Shown: positions 25,204 to 34,844 of the stretch, one piece after another
Layout of the letters: every line of letters starts with the position of its first letter
How positions within the stretch are numbered: position 1 is the first letter of the stretch
NCBI RefSeq assembly: GCF_016056295.1
Contig: NZ_JAECZB010000062.1
Coordinates: 56,729 to 120,728, forward strand
Origin: Atlanticothrix silvestris CENA357
GTDB taxonomy: Bacteria; Cyanobacteriota; Cyanobacteriia; Cyanobacteriales; Nostocaceae
Reading direction: 5' to 3'
DNA length: 64,000 bases
Program-made: the position numbers and the translations under genes
Notes under the pieces: generated by a model
Database searches by the model: none
What the model was told of the DNA's origin: nothing
What the model saw: only the letters and a program-made list of their open reading frames with translations

Positions 25204-26385
25204 TTACTTGGATTGAGGTGCGTATTTTTTACGACTAACTATTGCTAAAAATAATACTAAAAACGTCAGGATTCCGGCTAAATATAAAGGATAGCCGTAG
25301 GTTATGGGATGTGATTGATGAATGAGTGTTCCCGCAATTACAGGGCCAATACCATTAGAGATACTTAAATAAGATGCGTTCAAACCCATAGCAGTTCCCT
25401 GGTCTTTTGCTTGAGCATTCAGAGAAATTAGTGTATTGATCATGGGTTGAACTAAAGAATTGAATAGAGAAAATAATATCGCAACTATCACAAAATAAAT
25501 GATATTTTGCCAAATTGGCATGAGAATAAATGACAAACTGCGGATAAACAAACCTAAAAATAATATACTTACTATATTAAATTTACGGCTGAGAATAGAA
25601 ACACCCCAAGTCTGCATGATCACGCCCAAAACTCCAAAAAGGAGAAACATCAGCGTCAAAGACTGGCTATTTTGACCCAATACATTAATAAAGTAAGGTT
25701 GAAAAGCATAGGTAAAAATGGTGAATGTAGTGCCAATAAAAAAGTTGATGATTAAAAGTACGCCAACTTTTGGCATAGCCAAACCGCTAATTAAATTTCC
25801 TAAACCTAGATCAAATATATTTTGCGCTTTGTCAGCTTTATTTTGCAGAGTTTCAGGTAAAAGAAAGATTGTCACTAAAAGTCCTACAAATGCAACTACG
25901 CCCGCAACTAAAAAAGCCGTCCCCAAAGAAATCTGCTGCACTAGCAAACTTGTAGCTGGGCCTAATACAAAACCCAAACCAAATGCTGCTCCATAAACCC
26001 CAAACCCTCTAGCTCGGTTTTCAGAAGTAGTGACATCTGAAATAATTGCTTGAGCAACAGAAGCATTTCCGCCAGTTATACCATCCAAAAATCGCGCTAA
26101 AAACAGAACACTTGCTGTTGTCGCAGTTCCCGCGATGAAGTTAGCAATTACAGTCCCGGCTAAACTGATAATCAATAAAGGTTTGCGCCCAAAGCGGTCA
26201 GAAAGTTTACCAATGACAGGCGTTGCAAAAAATTGAGCTACAGAGTAAATCGAAAATAACAAACTAGTCTGGAAATCGCTAAGACCAAATCGTTTGCCAT
26301 AAAGATAGATAATAGGAATTAAAATTGTAAAACTCAGGGAGTTAATGAAAGCAATTAAGGCGGTAATCCAGAAATTTCGATTCAT
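25204..26385 (-). CDS. MFS transporter (drug/H+ antiporter type)
   Basis: A 393-residue protein with twelve predicted membrane helices. Motif A is present between helices 2 and 3 (GKLSDRFGRKPLL), and a motif C-like segment GFVLGPATSLL lies in helix 5. This pattern fits the DHA1 family, which includes TetA-like exporters. Substrate unknown. Single gene facing the potassium-channel gene divergently. Confidence 0.88.
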   Translation of the reverse strand: MNRNFWITALIAFINSLSFTILIPIIYLYGKRFGLSDFQTSLLFSIYSVAQFFATPVIGKLSDRFGRKPLLIISLAGTVIANFIAGTATTASVLFLARFLDGITGGNASVAQAIISDVTTSENRARGFGVYGAAFGLGFVLGPATSLLVQQISLGTAFLVAGVVAFVGLLVTIFLLPETLQNKADKAQNIFDLGLGNLISGLAMPKVGVLLIINFFIGTTFTIFTYAFQPYFINVLGQNSQSLTLMFLLFGVLGVIMQTWGVSILSRKFNIVSILFLGLFIRSLSFILMPIWQNIIYFVIVAILFSLFNSLVQPMINTLISLNAQAKDQGTAMGLNASYLSISNGIGPVIAGTLIHQSHPITYGYPLYLAGILTFLVLFLAIVSRKKYAPQSK

Positions 26386-26471
26386 CAGCGATTTATAACC
26401 ACCAGTTTTTTAGTTAGCAATTTGTCAACTCTAGTAATACTACCCACTCGCCGTTTTTTTAGCTACTTCCA

Positions 26472-27404
26472 ATGAAACTTCGACTGACGAGACTTTCACG
26501 AAAGCAAAAACAGCGTCTAATCCCCCGGATTCACATTAAGATCCAAAATGGACTGTTCGAGATTATGGGTATGGGTGCATGGTATTCTTACTGGCGTGAT
26601 CCCTACCATTTGCTGCTGACAATTCCTTGGGCTGGCTTTGTCCTCATAATTTGTACTTTTTATCTAACTATTAATATCCTGTTTGCTCTGGCTTACTGGG
26701 TAGGGGGAGATTGCATTGCTAATGCTCAACCTGGCTCGTTTTTAGATGTCTTTTTCTTCAGCGTGCAAACCTTAGCATCCATTGGCTACGGTGCAATGTA
26801 TCCTAAAACCACTTACGCCAATATTATTGTGACGATTGAAGCGATGATTGGCCTGATGGGAATTGCTGTGATGACAGGATTAGCATTTGCTAGATTCTCT
26901 AGACCTACTGCCCGTGTCATGTTTAGCCGAGTTGTGGTGATTATACCTCATGAGGGAGTGCCTACTCTAATGTTTCGCACTGCTAACCAGCGCCGTAACA
27001 TGATTTTAGAGGCACAGATGAGGGTTTACTTAATGCGCGACGAAGTAACCGCAGAAGGGCAATTTATGCGGCGGATTTATGACCTTAAACTGTTGAGGAA
27101 TCAAACGCCTAGCTTCACATTAACCTGGTCTGTAATGCATGTAATTAATGAGCATAGTCCTCTATATGGAATGACTCCAGAATCATTAACCCAGACAAAT
27201 GCTTTGCTGATTATCTCTGTGAGTGGTATCGATGAAACAGTTGCACAGGTCGTCCATGCTCGTCATACTTATGGTGCTAATGATATTTTGTGGAATAGTC
27301 GCTTTGTCGATATTATTCACCATACGCTTGATGGACACCGCTACATCGACTACAACCATTTTCACGATGTCCAAACTTTAGATGAAGTGGGGGATAGGGA
27401 CTAG
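26472..27404 (+). CDS. KirBac-type inward-rectifier potassium channel
   Basis: A 310-residue protein with two membrane helices (about residues 50-78 and 114-140) and a pore loop with selectivity filter TLASIGYGAMYP (residues 100-111; filter core ends GYG). The cytoplasmic immunoglobulin-like domain follows with strong Kir signatures: GVPTLMFRTANQRRN, TFTLTW-like FTLTWSVMHVI, SPLYGMT and RFVDII. KirBac channels are tetrameric K+ channels gated by lipids and pH. Length and motif order are complete. Confidence 0.93.
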   Translation: MKLRLTRLSRKQKQRLIPRIHIKIQNGLFEIMGMGAWYSYWRDPYHLLLTIPWAGFVLIICTFYLTINILFALAYWVGGDCIANAQPGSFLDVFFFSVQTLASIGYGAMYPKTTYANIIVTIEAMIGLMGIAVMTGLAFARFSRPTARVMFSRVVVIIPHEGVPTLMFRTANQRRNMILEAQMRVYLMRDEVTAEGQFMRRIYDLKLLRNQTPSFTLTWSVMHVINEHSPLYGMTPESLTQTNALLIISVSGIDETVAQVVHARHTYGANDILWNSRFVDIIHHTLDGHRYIDYNHFHDVQTLDEVGDRD

Positions 27405-27452
27405 GGGCTAGGGGCTAGGGAAATGTACTTAATCCAAATAAAATATGCTGTA
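27398..27452 (+). repeat. tandem CTAGGGG units plus dispersed 31-base repeat, copy 2
   Basis: Short tandem GGGGCTA units (27398-27420) are followed by the 31-base element at 27422-27452 that matches 4867-4897. The units overlap the 3' end of the channel gene by a few bases. Confidence 0.55.
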
Positions 27453-27462
27453 TGTACCTGTA

Positions 27463-29730
27463 TTATTCGTCTATCTGACCCACACGGCGGATATTGAGAA
27501 TATCACTCATTTTTTTAATTTGGATAAACACTTGCTCTAATTGAGAGCGATCGCGTATATCTATTCCTAAGTCCATTAATGCTGGTTGACCAATAGCAGT
27601 TTTCACTTGAGCATGACGCACATTGATCCCTTGGTCACTCAACCGCGATAAAATATCCTTTAATACCCCCACACGATCAAGGGCTTCGATTTGAATATCC
27701 ACTGGGTAAGTGTGAGGACGACCGCTATTTTCGACTGCTGAGTTCCAACTTACTGGTACTAAGCGCTCATATTCCACATTCTCCAGATTATGACAGCCTT
27801 GGCGATGAATTGAAATTCCCCTACCTCTAGTGACTACGCCAATAATTGGTTCGCCGGGAATTGGGCTACAACATCCAACGATATGATACACCAACCCTTC
27901 CACCCCAACAATAGGCGAATCAGTAGCGCGGGAACTAGCAGGAGGCGCTTCTCGTAAAGCTTTGGCTGTATTGGATTCCTTGGGAAGAAACGGAGGTGCA
28001 GTGGTAGCTGGTTGTTGTCCCTTCGCTACTTCTCGCCAACGATTTAATACCAAATTTAGCGTCACTTCACCGTAACCCAAACCAGCGAGTAAATCTTCCA
28101 CGCTGTGATAGTTACATTTTTCGGCAACAGTCTGCATTGCTTCTGATTTCAACAAGCTCTCAAAACCTGTTTTACCCAATTCTTTTTCTAACAATTCTCG
28201 ACCACGGGCAACATTTTCTTCACGGCGCGATCGCTTGTACCATTGTTTAATCCGATACTTCGCAGCCGATGTTCTGACAAAGTTCAACCAATCCAAACTC
28301 GGATGACCGTTCTTTTGGGTCATAATCTCTACAATGTCGCCATTGTGCAGTCGCGTAGATAGAGGTACCATTCGCCCATTTACCCGCGCCCCAGCACAAT
28401 GATTTCCGACTTCTGTATGAATACGATAGGCAAAATCTACGGTAGTAGAACCAGGGCTTAAAGGTACAACATCCCCCTTAGGGGTGAAGACATAGACATC
28501 ATCTTCAAATAGATTGTCTTTGACACTATCAAGATATTCTTGTGCGTCTTTAAGATCACTTTGCCATTCTAGGAGCTGCCGCAACCAAGTAAACTTCTCA
28601 TCTGTCGTTGTTAATTGGCTATTAGAACCACCTGTTTCTTTGTACTTCCAATGAGCCGCAATCCCATACTCGGCAATATGATGCATCTCTACCGTCCGAA
28701 TTTGTACCTCCAAAGGACGACCTGTCAACCCAATCACACCAGTATGCAACGACTGGTAACGGTTAGGCTTAGGCAATCCAATGTAGTCTTTAAATCTACC
28801 AGGAATTGGACGAAAGGCATCGTGAACTACTGCCAAAGCGCGATAGCATTCCTCATTGGTCTGGACAATAATCCGCAGGGCTGCCAAATCATAAATTTCA
28901 CTAAATTCTTTTTGCTGTCGCTGCATTTTCTGGTAAATGCTATAAAGATGTTTGGGACGGCCGCTAATATCCTGGCAGTGAATCCCAGCTTGCCGCAAAC
29001 GCTCCTGCAAAATCTCTGTAGCTTTGGCCAGTTTTTCTTCCCGCGCTGTCCGTTTTTCAGAAACATGGTGCTGGATTTCGCGGAAGGCTTCAGGTTCCAG
29101 GTATTTAAACGCCAAATCTTCCAATTCCCACTTAATCCGCCAGATCCCCAAGCGATTGGCTAGGGGTGCAAAGATATCTCGCGTTTCTTGAGCGCTACGG
29201 CGGCGACTACTTTCTGACATGTACTGTAAAGTTCGCATATTATGCAAACGGTCTGCCAACTTCACCACAATTACTCGGATATCTTGCGCCATTGCCAAAA
29301 ACATTCGGCGGAAATTTTCGGCTTGGCTTTCGGTTTTGCTTTTGAAGTTGATTTTAGAAAGCTTGGTGACACCTTCTACCAACTGCCGCACTTCTGGGCC
29401 AAAACGCTCTTCTATTTCTTCAATTGTGACATCTGTATCTTCAACTACATCATGAAGAAATCCAGCTGCTATCATGGCAGGACTACCTCCCAAATCACGC
29501 AGCAATCCAGCTACAGCAACGGGATGACTGATGTACAACTCTCCTGATTTACGATATTGACCTTGATGTAGTTGGTAAGCAAATTCAAATGCTCGACCAA
29601 TCAAGACCAAATCATGATGCCTCCGGTCGTCTTCTGTGACGCTGCTATTGGTGGATGACTCCTTCAAACATTTCTTTAACCATTCCGGAATGGCAAGATC
29701 ACTGGAAGAACTTATAGCTATGCTGCTCAT
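27463..29730 (-). CDS. relA: bifunctional (p)ppGpp synthetase/hydrolase RelA/SpoT
   Basis: A 755-residue Rel protein. The HD hydrolase domain has His93-Asp94 (FLHDVVEDTD) and HPVAVAG. The synthetase domain contains GRPKHLYSIYQKMQR, IYDLAALRIIV and RFKDYIGLPKPNRYQSLHT. TGS (VYVFTPKGDVVPLSPGST), a helical/zinc-finger region (CCSPIPGEPIIG) and a C-terminal ACT domain follow. Both catalytic sites look intact, so it should make and degrade the stringent-response alarmone. Length is normal for cyanobacteria. A divergent small PatD-like gene lies upstream. Confidence 0.95.
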   Translation of the reverse strand: MSSIAISSSSDLAIPEWLKKCLKESSTNSSVTEDDRRHHDLVLIGRAFEFAYQLHQGQYRKSGELYISHPVAVAGLLRDLGGSPAMIAAGFLHDVVEDTDVTIEEIEERFGPEVRQLVEGVTKLSKINFKSKTESQAENFRRMFLAMAQDIRVIVVKLADRLHNMRTLQYMSESSRRRSAQETRDIFAPLANRLGIWRIKWELEDLAFKYLEPEAFREIQHHVSEKRTAREEKLAKATEILQERLRQAGIHCQDISGRPKHLYSIYQKMQRQQKEFSEIYDLAALRIIVQTNEECYRALAVVHDAFRPIPGRFKDYIGLPKPNRYQSLHTGVIGLTGRPLEVQIRTVEMHHIAEYGIAAHWKYKETGGSNSQLTTTDEKFTWLRQLLEWQSDLKDAQEYLDSVKDNLFEDDVYVFTPKGDVVPLSPGSTTVDFAYRIHTEVGNHCAGARVNGRMVPLSTRLHNGDIVEIMTQKNGHPSLDWLNFVRTSAAKYRIKQWYKRSRREENVARGRELLEKELGKTGFESLLKSEAMQTVAEKCNYHSVEDLLAGLGYGEVTLNLVLNRWREVAKGQQPATTAPPFLPKESNTAKALREAPPASSRATDSPIVGVEGLVYHIVGCCSPIPGEPIIGVVTRGRGISIHRQGCHNLENVEYERLVPVSWNSAVENSGRPHTYPVDIQIEALDRVGVLKDILSRLSDQGINVRHAQVKTAIGQPALMDLGIDIRDRSQLEQVFIQIKKMSDILNIRRVGQIDE

Positions 29731-29957
29731 ATAATTATGACTAAAGGGGATCGGTGGATAGGTAAGAAAAGTGATCAGTTATCAGTTACTGATTAATCAT
29801 CCATTCCGGGGTTAAGGAATCATAATGCTGAAAATCCATTTATGGCAAACGAAGCCTCGAAGCATGACTTGAGGCTTGTGGTTTTAATAAGAAGCTTAGT
29901 AAAGTCTATTGTAAAAGAAAATTTTCTTGACATTAATACTATCTTAACTAGCACTGG

Positions 29958-30296
29958 ATGTCTCTAAAACGTGAGAAATATCAGGCACTAGCAAAATTGC
30001 TAGAAAAATTACGCTCTGATGCCACTACTAACCAACTAGATGCAGCTGAGCTGCGGCAGCGTTTGGCTTCTTTACAGCAATTTTTTGGACAACAAGTTAT
30101 CCCTTTGGCTGATGCAGACTCAAAAGAGCAGTCTTACCGAACGGAAATAAGTAAGCAACTGCGCCTGTTGGAAATAGATGTCATGTTTTTCCAAGGAGCG
30201 CGGCAGCCAGCTACTGTACAAGCTAGACTTCAGACAATAGGCGATCGCTTGACAACTCTCATTAAATATTGTGATGCTATCCTCCAACAAGAATAG
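29958..30296 (+). CDS. small helical protein, possibly heterocyst-frequency protein PatD
   Basis: A 112-residue, all-helical protein with no membrane segment. The N-terminal REKYQALAKLLEKLRSDA and the C-terminal EISKQLRLLEIDVMFFQGAR and TIGDRLTTLIKYCDAIL look, from memory, like the PatD family, which tunes heterocyst frequency in Anabaena. I could not confirm this. An NtcA site (GTA-N8-TAC) is not obvious in the 228-base upstream spacer. If the call is wrong, it is a conserved cyanobacterial protein of unknown role. Divergent from relA. Confidence 0.55.
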   Translation: MSLKREKYQALAKLLEKLRSDATTNQLDAAELRQRLASLQQFFGQQVIPLADADSKEQSYRTEISKQLRLLEIDVMFFQGARQPATVQARLQTIGDRLTTLIKYCDAILQQE

Positions 30297-30696
30297 AAGG
30301 GGGAAAACTAACAATTGCTCTCCTTTTTTTAGGTTATCTTATCATCCCACCTAATACTTGTATTGGACAGTTATTTTCGCCACAAGTCTAAAATCAGTAA
30401 ATCTGATACAAAACATAAGATAAACATATCAATTAAGTCGGTACAAATAAAGTTAACTAGTGAGTGTCGTCAGTTGTTAGTTGTCAGTGGTCAGAGTTGA
30501 AGCAGCAGAATTAATTACACAATGTCATTGCGCTAAGCGAAGCCATGCCCGAAGGGCTTTATGGAGCGTTCGTCCTTGGCGTTCTCGCAATGACTGTAAA
30601 TATTTTTGTCCATCTACTTAGTTATAATTAAATGCCTCATGCCCCATGCCCTAAAAACGGTATAATTTCGCGTGATTTCACATACGACACCCGCCG
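30297..30696. other. intergenic region with a hairpin-flanked repeat
   Basis: Near 30296-30331 a weak G/C stem followed by a T-run may terminate the PatD-like gene. At 30524-30594, nine-base arms (GTCATTGCG and CGCAATGAC) enclose a GCCATGCCCGAAGGGC-type hairpin, a dispersed palindromic repeat of Nostoc. No gene seen. Confidence 0.6.
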
Positions 30697-33240
30697 ATGA
30701 AAAGCCCCAAAAAACGTTGGTTGCGAAAGGGACTCAAAATCACTTTAGTTATGTTACTGGTTGTGGGGCTGTCACTGTTGGGATTTACCATTTATATTGT
30801 GCGGCGTTCCTTTCCTGTAGAAAGTGGGGCGATCGCATTACCCAAAATTAAAGCTGAAGTTACAGTCCAGCGCGACAAATGGGGCATTCCTCACATTTGG
30901 GCTGACAACTCCCACGATTTATTCATGGCGCAAGGTTATATCCACGCCCAAGACCGCTTCTGGCAAATGGATTTCTGGCGACATATCGGTTCTGGGCGAC
31001 TGGCAGAAATGTTTGGTTCTTCTCAAGTGGAAACCGATAGATATCTGCGAACAATGAATTGGGCGGGGATCGCTCAGCAAGAAATCCAGCAAATGGATGC
31101 ACAGATGAGATCCAATTTGCAAGCTTATGCAGATGGTGTCAATGCTTATCTGGCAAAGCATCAAGGCAGTGCTTTGAGTTTAGAATATGCTGTACTCAAG
31201 TTCCTCAATCCGGGATACAAGCCAGAATCTTGGCAACCGTCACACTCCCTGACTTGGGGTAAGGTGATGGCTTACGACTTGGGCAGAAATTTTCAGAGAG
31301 AAATTGAACGTACTATCTTGCTCAAAACCCTCACTCCTGTTCAAGTAGAGGAACTTTTCCCACCCTACCCCCAAGACTTACCTGTAATTTTGCCTCAGTC
31401 CCCAGCTGTTATTGGCCACTCTACAAGCCAAGATAATTTGGATTTATCAACTCAGATCCCCGCCGAAGTTTTAACTCCTCTCAAATCAATTACCAAACCA
31501 ATCATGGCTTTGGAAAAACTCATTGGTAAAACAGGAGTCAATGTTGGCTCAAATAGTTGGGTGATCTCAGGTCAACGCACAACTACAGGTAAACCGATTT
31601 TGGCGAATGATCCCCACTTAGCTGTGCAACTGCCTTCTATTTGGTACGAAGTTGGGTTGCACTGCACCCAAAAAAATGCCGAATGTCCCTACAACGTCAC
31701 TGGCTTTTCTTTTGCAGGCATGATCGGGGTGATTGTTGGTCATAGCGATCGCATTGCTTGGGGTGTCACCAATGCACAAGCCGATGTGATGGATTTATAC
31801 ATCGAAAAAATTAATCCCAACAACCCCAATCAGTACGAAGTTAATGGGCAATGGGTAGATATGCAACTTGTCAACGAGACATTACAAGTTGCTGGCAGTC
31901 AGCCGATTGTCCAAACAATTCGCTACACCCGACACGGGCCAATTCTTTCGGATGTTTCACCCGATCTGAAGCAGTTTAACCAAAATCAGAATGTAGAACT
32001 ACCACAAAACTATGCTGTTGCTCTACGCTGGACAGCCTTGGAACCTTCAAAACTGGTGTATGCAATTCTCCAGATGAATCGCGCCCAAAACTGGCAGGAG
32101 TTCCGGGCGGCTGCCAGCAATTTTGATATTGCTTCGCAAAACTTGGTTTATGCTGATGTTGCAGGCAATATTGGCTACCAAATGCCTGGTAAATTTCCAA
32201 TCCGGGCTAAGGGACAAGGACGCTATCCCGTTCCTGGTTGGACAGATGCTTATGAGTGGCAAGGTTATATAGACTTTGAGCAGTTACCTACAAGTTTTAA
32301 TCCACCTCAAGGTTATATTGCTACCGCTAACAATTCGGTTGCTCGTGAATATGCTGATTCAATTACTACTGACTGGGTTTACGGCTACCGAGCCAAGCGT
32401 ATTGTTGAGATGCTAGAACAGCAAACCCAACCAATCTCTCTTAACTATGTGCAACAGATGCAGGGCGACAATCAAACTTTGAATGCACAGACGTTAGTGC
32501 CACTATTACAAAGTATCTCTTTGAATACTCCCCGTCAGGAAGCAGCGCGAAAATTACTGCTAAATTGGAATTTACAACTAGAAATGACATCGCCCACTGC
32601 TGCTTTGTTTGAAACATTTTGGAAGCACTTGCTAGCGGATACTTTCCATGATCAGTTGCCTCAAGAATACTTTCCTGACGGAGGCGATCGCTGGTATGCT
32701 GTAATTCAAAATATTGTTAAACAGCCTAATAGTATCTGGTGGGACAATCGCAACACCCCAAAAGTTGAAAACCGCGACCAAATTCTGCAACAAGCTTTTA
32801 TCGAAGCTGTGGATGAATTGGAACGCCTACAAAGCAAAGACCCGAAAAATTGGCACTGGGGTAAGCTGCACACTATTACTTTTCGCAATGCAACTTTAGG
32901 TAAATCTGGAGTTGCACCGATTGAAGCTTTATTTAATCGTGGTGCTTTTATGACTACGGGTAATGGGGAAACTGTAAATGCTAACCGTTGGAAGACAAAT
33001 CAATCTTCTTTTGAAGTGACTGATATTCCTTCTATGCGGATGATAGTAGATTTGGGTAATCTGGATAACTCACTTGCTATTCATGCTCCTGGACAATCAG
33101 GTCATGCTTTCCATAAACATTACACAGATATGGCTGATCCCTGGCGTAAGATTGAGTATCATCCAATGCTGTGGAAACAGCAGACAATTGCAGCCAATAA
33201 TCCTGCAAAATTGAGGTTAATTCCTAAATCGGGAGATTGA
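30697..33240 (+). CDS. penicillin-acylase family hydrolase, AHL-acylase (AiiC/QuiP)-like
   Basis: An 847-residue Ntn-hydrolase with one N-terminal membrane helix (residues 13-35) acting as signal anchor, so the enzyme is expected in the periplasm. The precursor is normally self-cleaved before the nucleophile, here Ser285 in VGSNSWVISG. Other family features are DKWGIPHIWAD and AQGYIHAQDRFWQMD in the alpha chain and NDPHLAVQLPSIWYE in the beta chain. Anabaena PCC 7120 has a protein of this class (AiiC) that degrades acyl-homoserine lactone signals. Length and family suggest an orthologue; substrate is inferred. Confidence 0.85.
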   Translation: MKSPKKRWLRKGLKITLVMLLVVGLSLLGFTIYIVRRSFPVESGAIALPKIKAEVTVQRDKWGIPHIWADNSHDLFMAQGYIHAQDRFWQMDFWRHIGSGRLAEMFGSSQVETDRYLRTMNWAGIAQQEIQQMDAQMRSNLQAYADGVNAYLAKHQGSALSLEYAVLKFLNPGYKPESWQPSHSLTWGKVMAYDLGRNFQREIERTILLKTLTPVQVEELFPPYPQDLPVILPQSPAVIGHSTSQDNLDLSTQIPAEVLTPLKSITKPIMALEKLIGKTGVNVGSNSWVISGQRTTTGKPILANDPHLAVQLPSIWYEVGLHCTQKNAECPYNVTGFSFAGMIGVIVGHSDRIAWGVTNAQADVMDLYIEKINPNNPNQYEVNGQWVDMQLVNETLQVAGSQPIVQTIRYTRHGPILSDVSPDLKQFNQNQNVELPQNYAVALRWTALEPSKLVYAILQMNRAQNWQEFRAAASNFDIASQNLVYADVAGNIGYQMPGKFPIRAKGQGRYPVPGWTDAYEWQGYIDFEQLPTSFNPPQGYIATANNSVAREYADSITTDWVYGYRAKRIVEMLEQQTQPISLNYVQQMQGDNQTLNAQTLVPLLQSISLNTPRQEAARKLLLNWNLQLEMTSPTAALFETFWKHLLADTFHDQLPQEYFPDGGDRWYAVIQNIVKQPNSIWWDNRNTPKVENRDQILQQAFIEAVDELERLQSKDPKNWHWGKLHTITFRNATLGKSGVAPIEALFNRGAFMTTGNGETVNANRWKTNQSSFEVTDIPSMRMIVDLGNLDNSLAIHAPGQSGHAFHKHYTDMADPWRKIEYHPMLWKQQTIAANNPAKLRLIPKSGD

Positions 33241-33255
33241 TTTAATGGTTTTATC

Positions 33256-33275
33256 AGACGCGATTTATCGCGTCT
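33256..33275. repeat. perfect palindrome downstream of the acylase gene
   Basis: AGACGCGAT and ATCGCGTCT around a 2-base centre, 15 bases after the stop codon. It may form a hairpin but has no U-tract. It is a common Nostoc palindromic repeat. Confidence 0.6.
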
Positions 33276-33295
33276 CTACATGAAGGTTTTTGGTT

Positions 33296-33443
33296 TAACG
33301 TGAGTTCGACAAGTCTTATTTGACCTCTCCCCCAACCCCTCTCCGACACGGAGAGGGGAGCAAAAAGTTGAATTTTTCGTTGCTCCTCCCTTTCCGTTTC
33401 GGAGAGGGAGGCTGGGAGGGAGAGGTTCATCGAACTTACGTTA
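33296..33443. mobile_element. foldback MITE-like element, copy 2 (148 bp)
   Basis: Nearly identical to 8738-8881. The left end is TAACGTGAGTTCGA and the right end is its complement with one mismatch (CGAACTTACGTTA). It is flanked by GTT on both sides (33293-33295 and 33444-33446). It lies between the acylase and a lipoprotein gene. Confidence 0.75.
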
Positions 33444-33648
33444 GTTTAACTGAATGGTATTGACGTATATATACAATTTAAAGTTGATTTTTCAGTGTTA
33501 TCACGTAGGCACTTTAGAAAAAATAAAGTATAAAGTAACAGGGCTGAAAGAAAGTCAGAAGCAACTTTATACTCATAAAGGTATTTTTGCCAATTACCTA
33601 TCTCCTCTGCCCAATTTTTTTAGAACATCATCGGAGATTACATAAAAA

Positions 33649-34092
33649 ATGCCAAATGTGCTTAAAAAAACGGCTATACTTTCAGCAACTGCTGCGATCG
33701 CATTACTATTTGCTGGTTGTGGTGAGAGTAAAGTTGCCCAATGTAATAAAGTAATCAAAGTTGCAAATCAGGCAACTGTATTAGGTCAAGAATTTGATAA
33801 AAATTCTAAGTCTGCAAAAGGCGCTAAAGGTTTAACCGAACTTGCTAATAAGATAGACCAAATAGGCACAGAAATGAAAGGATTAGAAATCAAGGATGAA
33901 AAACTGCAAGGTTTTCAGGGACGATTTATTAAACTCTATCAGGACATTAGCAAGAATTTAAACGAGACAGCAACAGCCATAGATAAAAAAAATCTCCCAG
34001 CTGCAAATAAATCTTTAGCATCCTTGAGAAAGAGTAGTAGCGAGGAAACTGCAATAGTTAAGGAGATTAATGGCTACTGTGCTGGTAAATAA
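33649..34092 (+). CDS. helical lipoprotein, 147 aa
   Basis: A signal sequence with lipobox LLFAGC (Cys near residue 25), then an all-helical domain of about 120 residues with a Cys pair (Cys32 and Cys144) that could form a disulfide. The sequence is Lys/Ala/Asn-rich without a recognised motif. Predicted to be anchored on the periplasmic face of the plasma membrane or on the outer membrane. Function unknown. Confidence 0.75.
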   Translation: MPNVLKKTAILSATAAIALLFAGCGESKVAQCNKVIKVANQATVLGQEFDKNSKSAKGAKGLTELANKIDQIGTEMKGLEIKDEKLQGFQGRFIKLYQDISKNLNETATAIDKKNLPAANKSLASLRKSSSEETAIVKEINGYCAGK

Positions 34093-34198
34093 GAAATTTT
34101 GTACCTGAAAGCGATATTAGCCGCAAACTTTTATCTGAGGTCATGCTTTCAGGGATCAATCAATTACTTTAAAATATCCAGTCGGAAGATATTGATAA

Positions 34199-34235
34199 CC
34201 ACAGATAATTAGGAAATCATAATATTTATCTGTGG
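34199..34235. repeat. 10-base inverted repeat between convergent genes
   Basis: CCACAGATAA and TTATCTGTGG around a 17-base loop, between the lipoprotein gene and the membrane protein gene that face each other. It could serve as a shared terminator, though no strong T-run follows. Confidence 0.45.
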
Positions 34236-34265
34236 CTCATTCTTCATAAAGTTTATTGAGAGCAA

Positions 34266-34844
34266 TTATATTGAATGACCTCTTAAATAAAATCTAAAAT
34301 ATCCCATCCAGTAAAAGAGATTTACTGCAATTAGTAATCCTTTACTAAAGTGCGATCGCAAAATAGGAAATAGATGAATACTTGCCAGTAATACCAGGGA
34401 AATTTCTACCAGAGCGACGATCCCGCCGTAATGTTTACGATCCCAGTAAGAAATAGGGCTAATAAAGCGGTAATTGCTAAACGGAAAAAAGTGTCGGTGA
34501 GCATCGTTGTTGTGGACTGGTAGGTCTAAAAGACTATGTAAAACTGTACTCATAAACCCTATTTCTATTAGTTGCCAACTCAAAATATGGGCGATAATTA
34601 ATCCAATTAGTGCTAAAGATATAGAATGAAATGTACTGATGATCCCTTGCCAAAACGGCTGATAGTATACTTCTGACCAAATTTGTTGTGGCGGCAGACG
34701 ATACACAAATTTCATCAAAAAGTAGAACACAAATATAGGAGTATCTGGCAATATTGCACCGATAAAAATTGCACAGCTTGCGGAATTTTGCATCTGTTGC
34801 TTAAAAACAAACAGATTAAGAATGGCATGACTGGGAGTATTCAT
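34266..34844 (-). CDS. membrane protein resembling the YdjM/DUF457 metal-dependent hydrolase family
   Basis: A 192-residue protein with about five membrane helices. Conserved-looking polar segments occur at the N-terminus (MNTPSHAILNL) and around residues 110-140 (VLHSLLDLPVHNNDAHRHFFPFS), a His/Asp-rich loop that could bind metal. This pattern is reminiscent of the YdjM group, but the match is by eye only. Single gene. Confidence 0.55.
   Translation of the reverse strand: MNTPSHAILNLFVFKQQMQNSASCAIFIGAILPDTPIFVFYFLMKFVYRLPPQQIWSEVYYQPFWQGIISTFHSISLALIGLIIAHILSWQLIEIGFMSTVLHSLLDLPVHNNDAHRHFFPFSNYRFISPISYWDRKHYGGIVALVEISLVLLASIHLFPILRSHFSKGLLIAVNLFYWMGYFRFYLRGHSI

Noticed and set aside
29880..29957. 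NtcA-like site before the PatD-like gene
   Set aside because: The best candidate is GTA-N9-GTA, which does not match the GTA-N8-TAC consensus.
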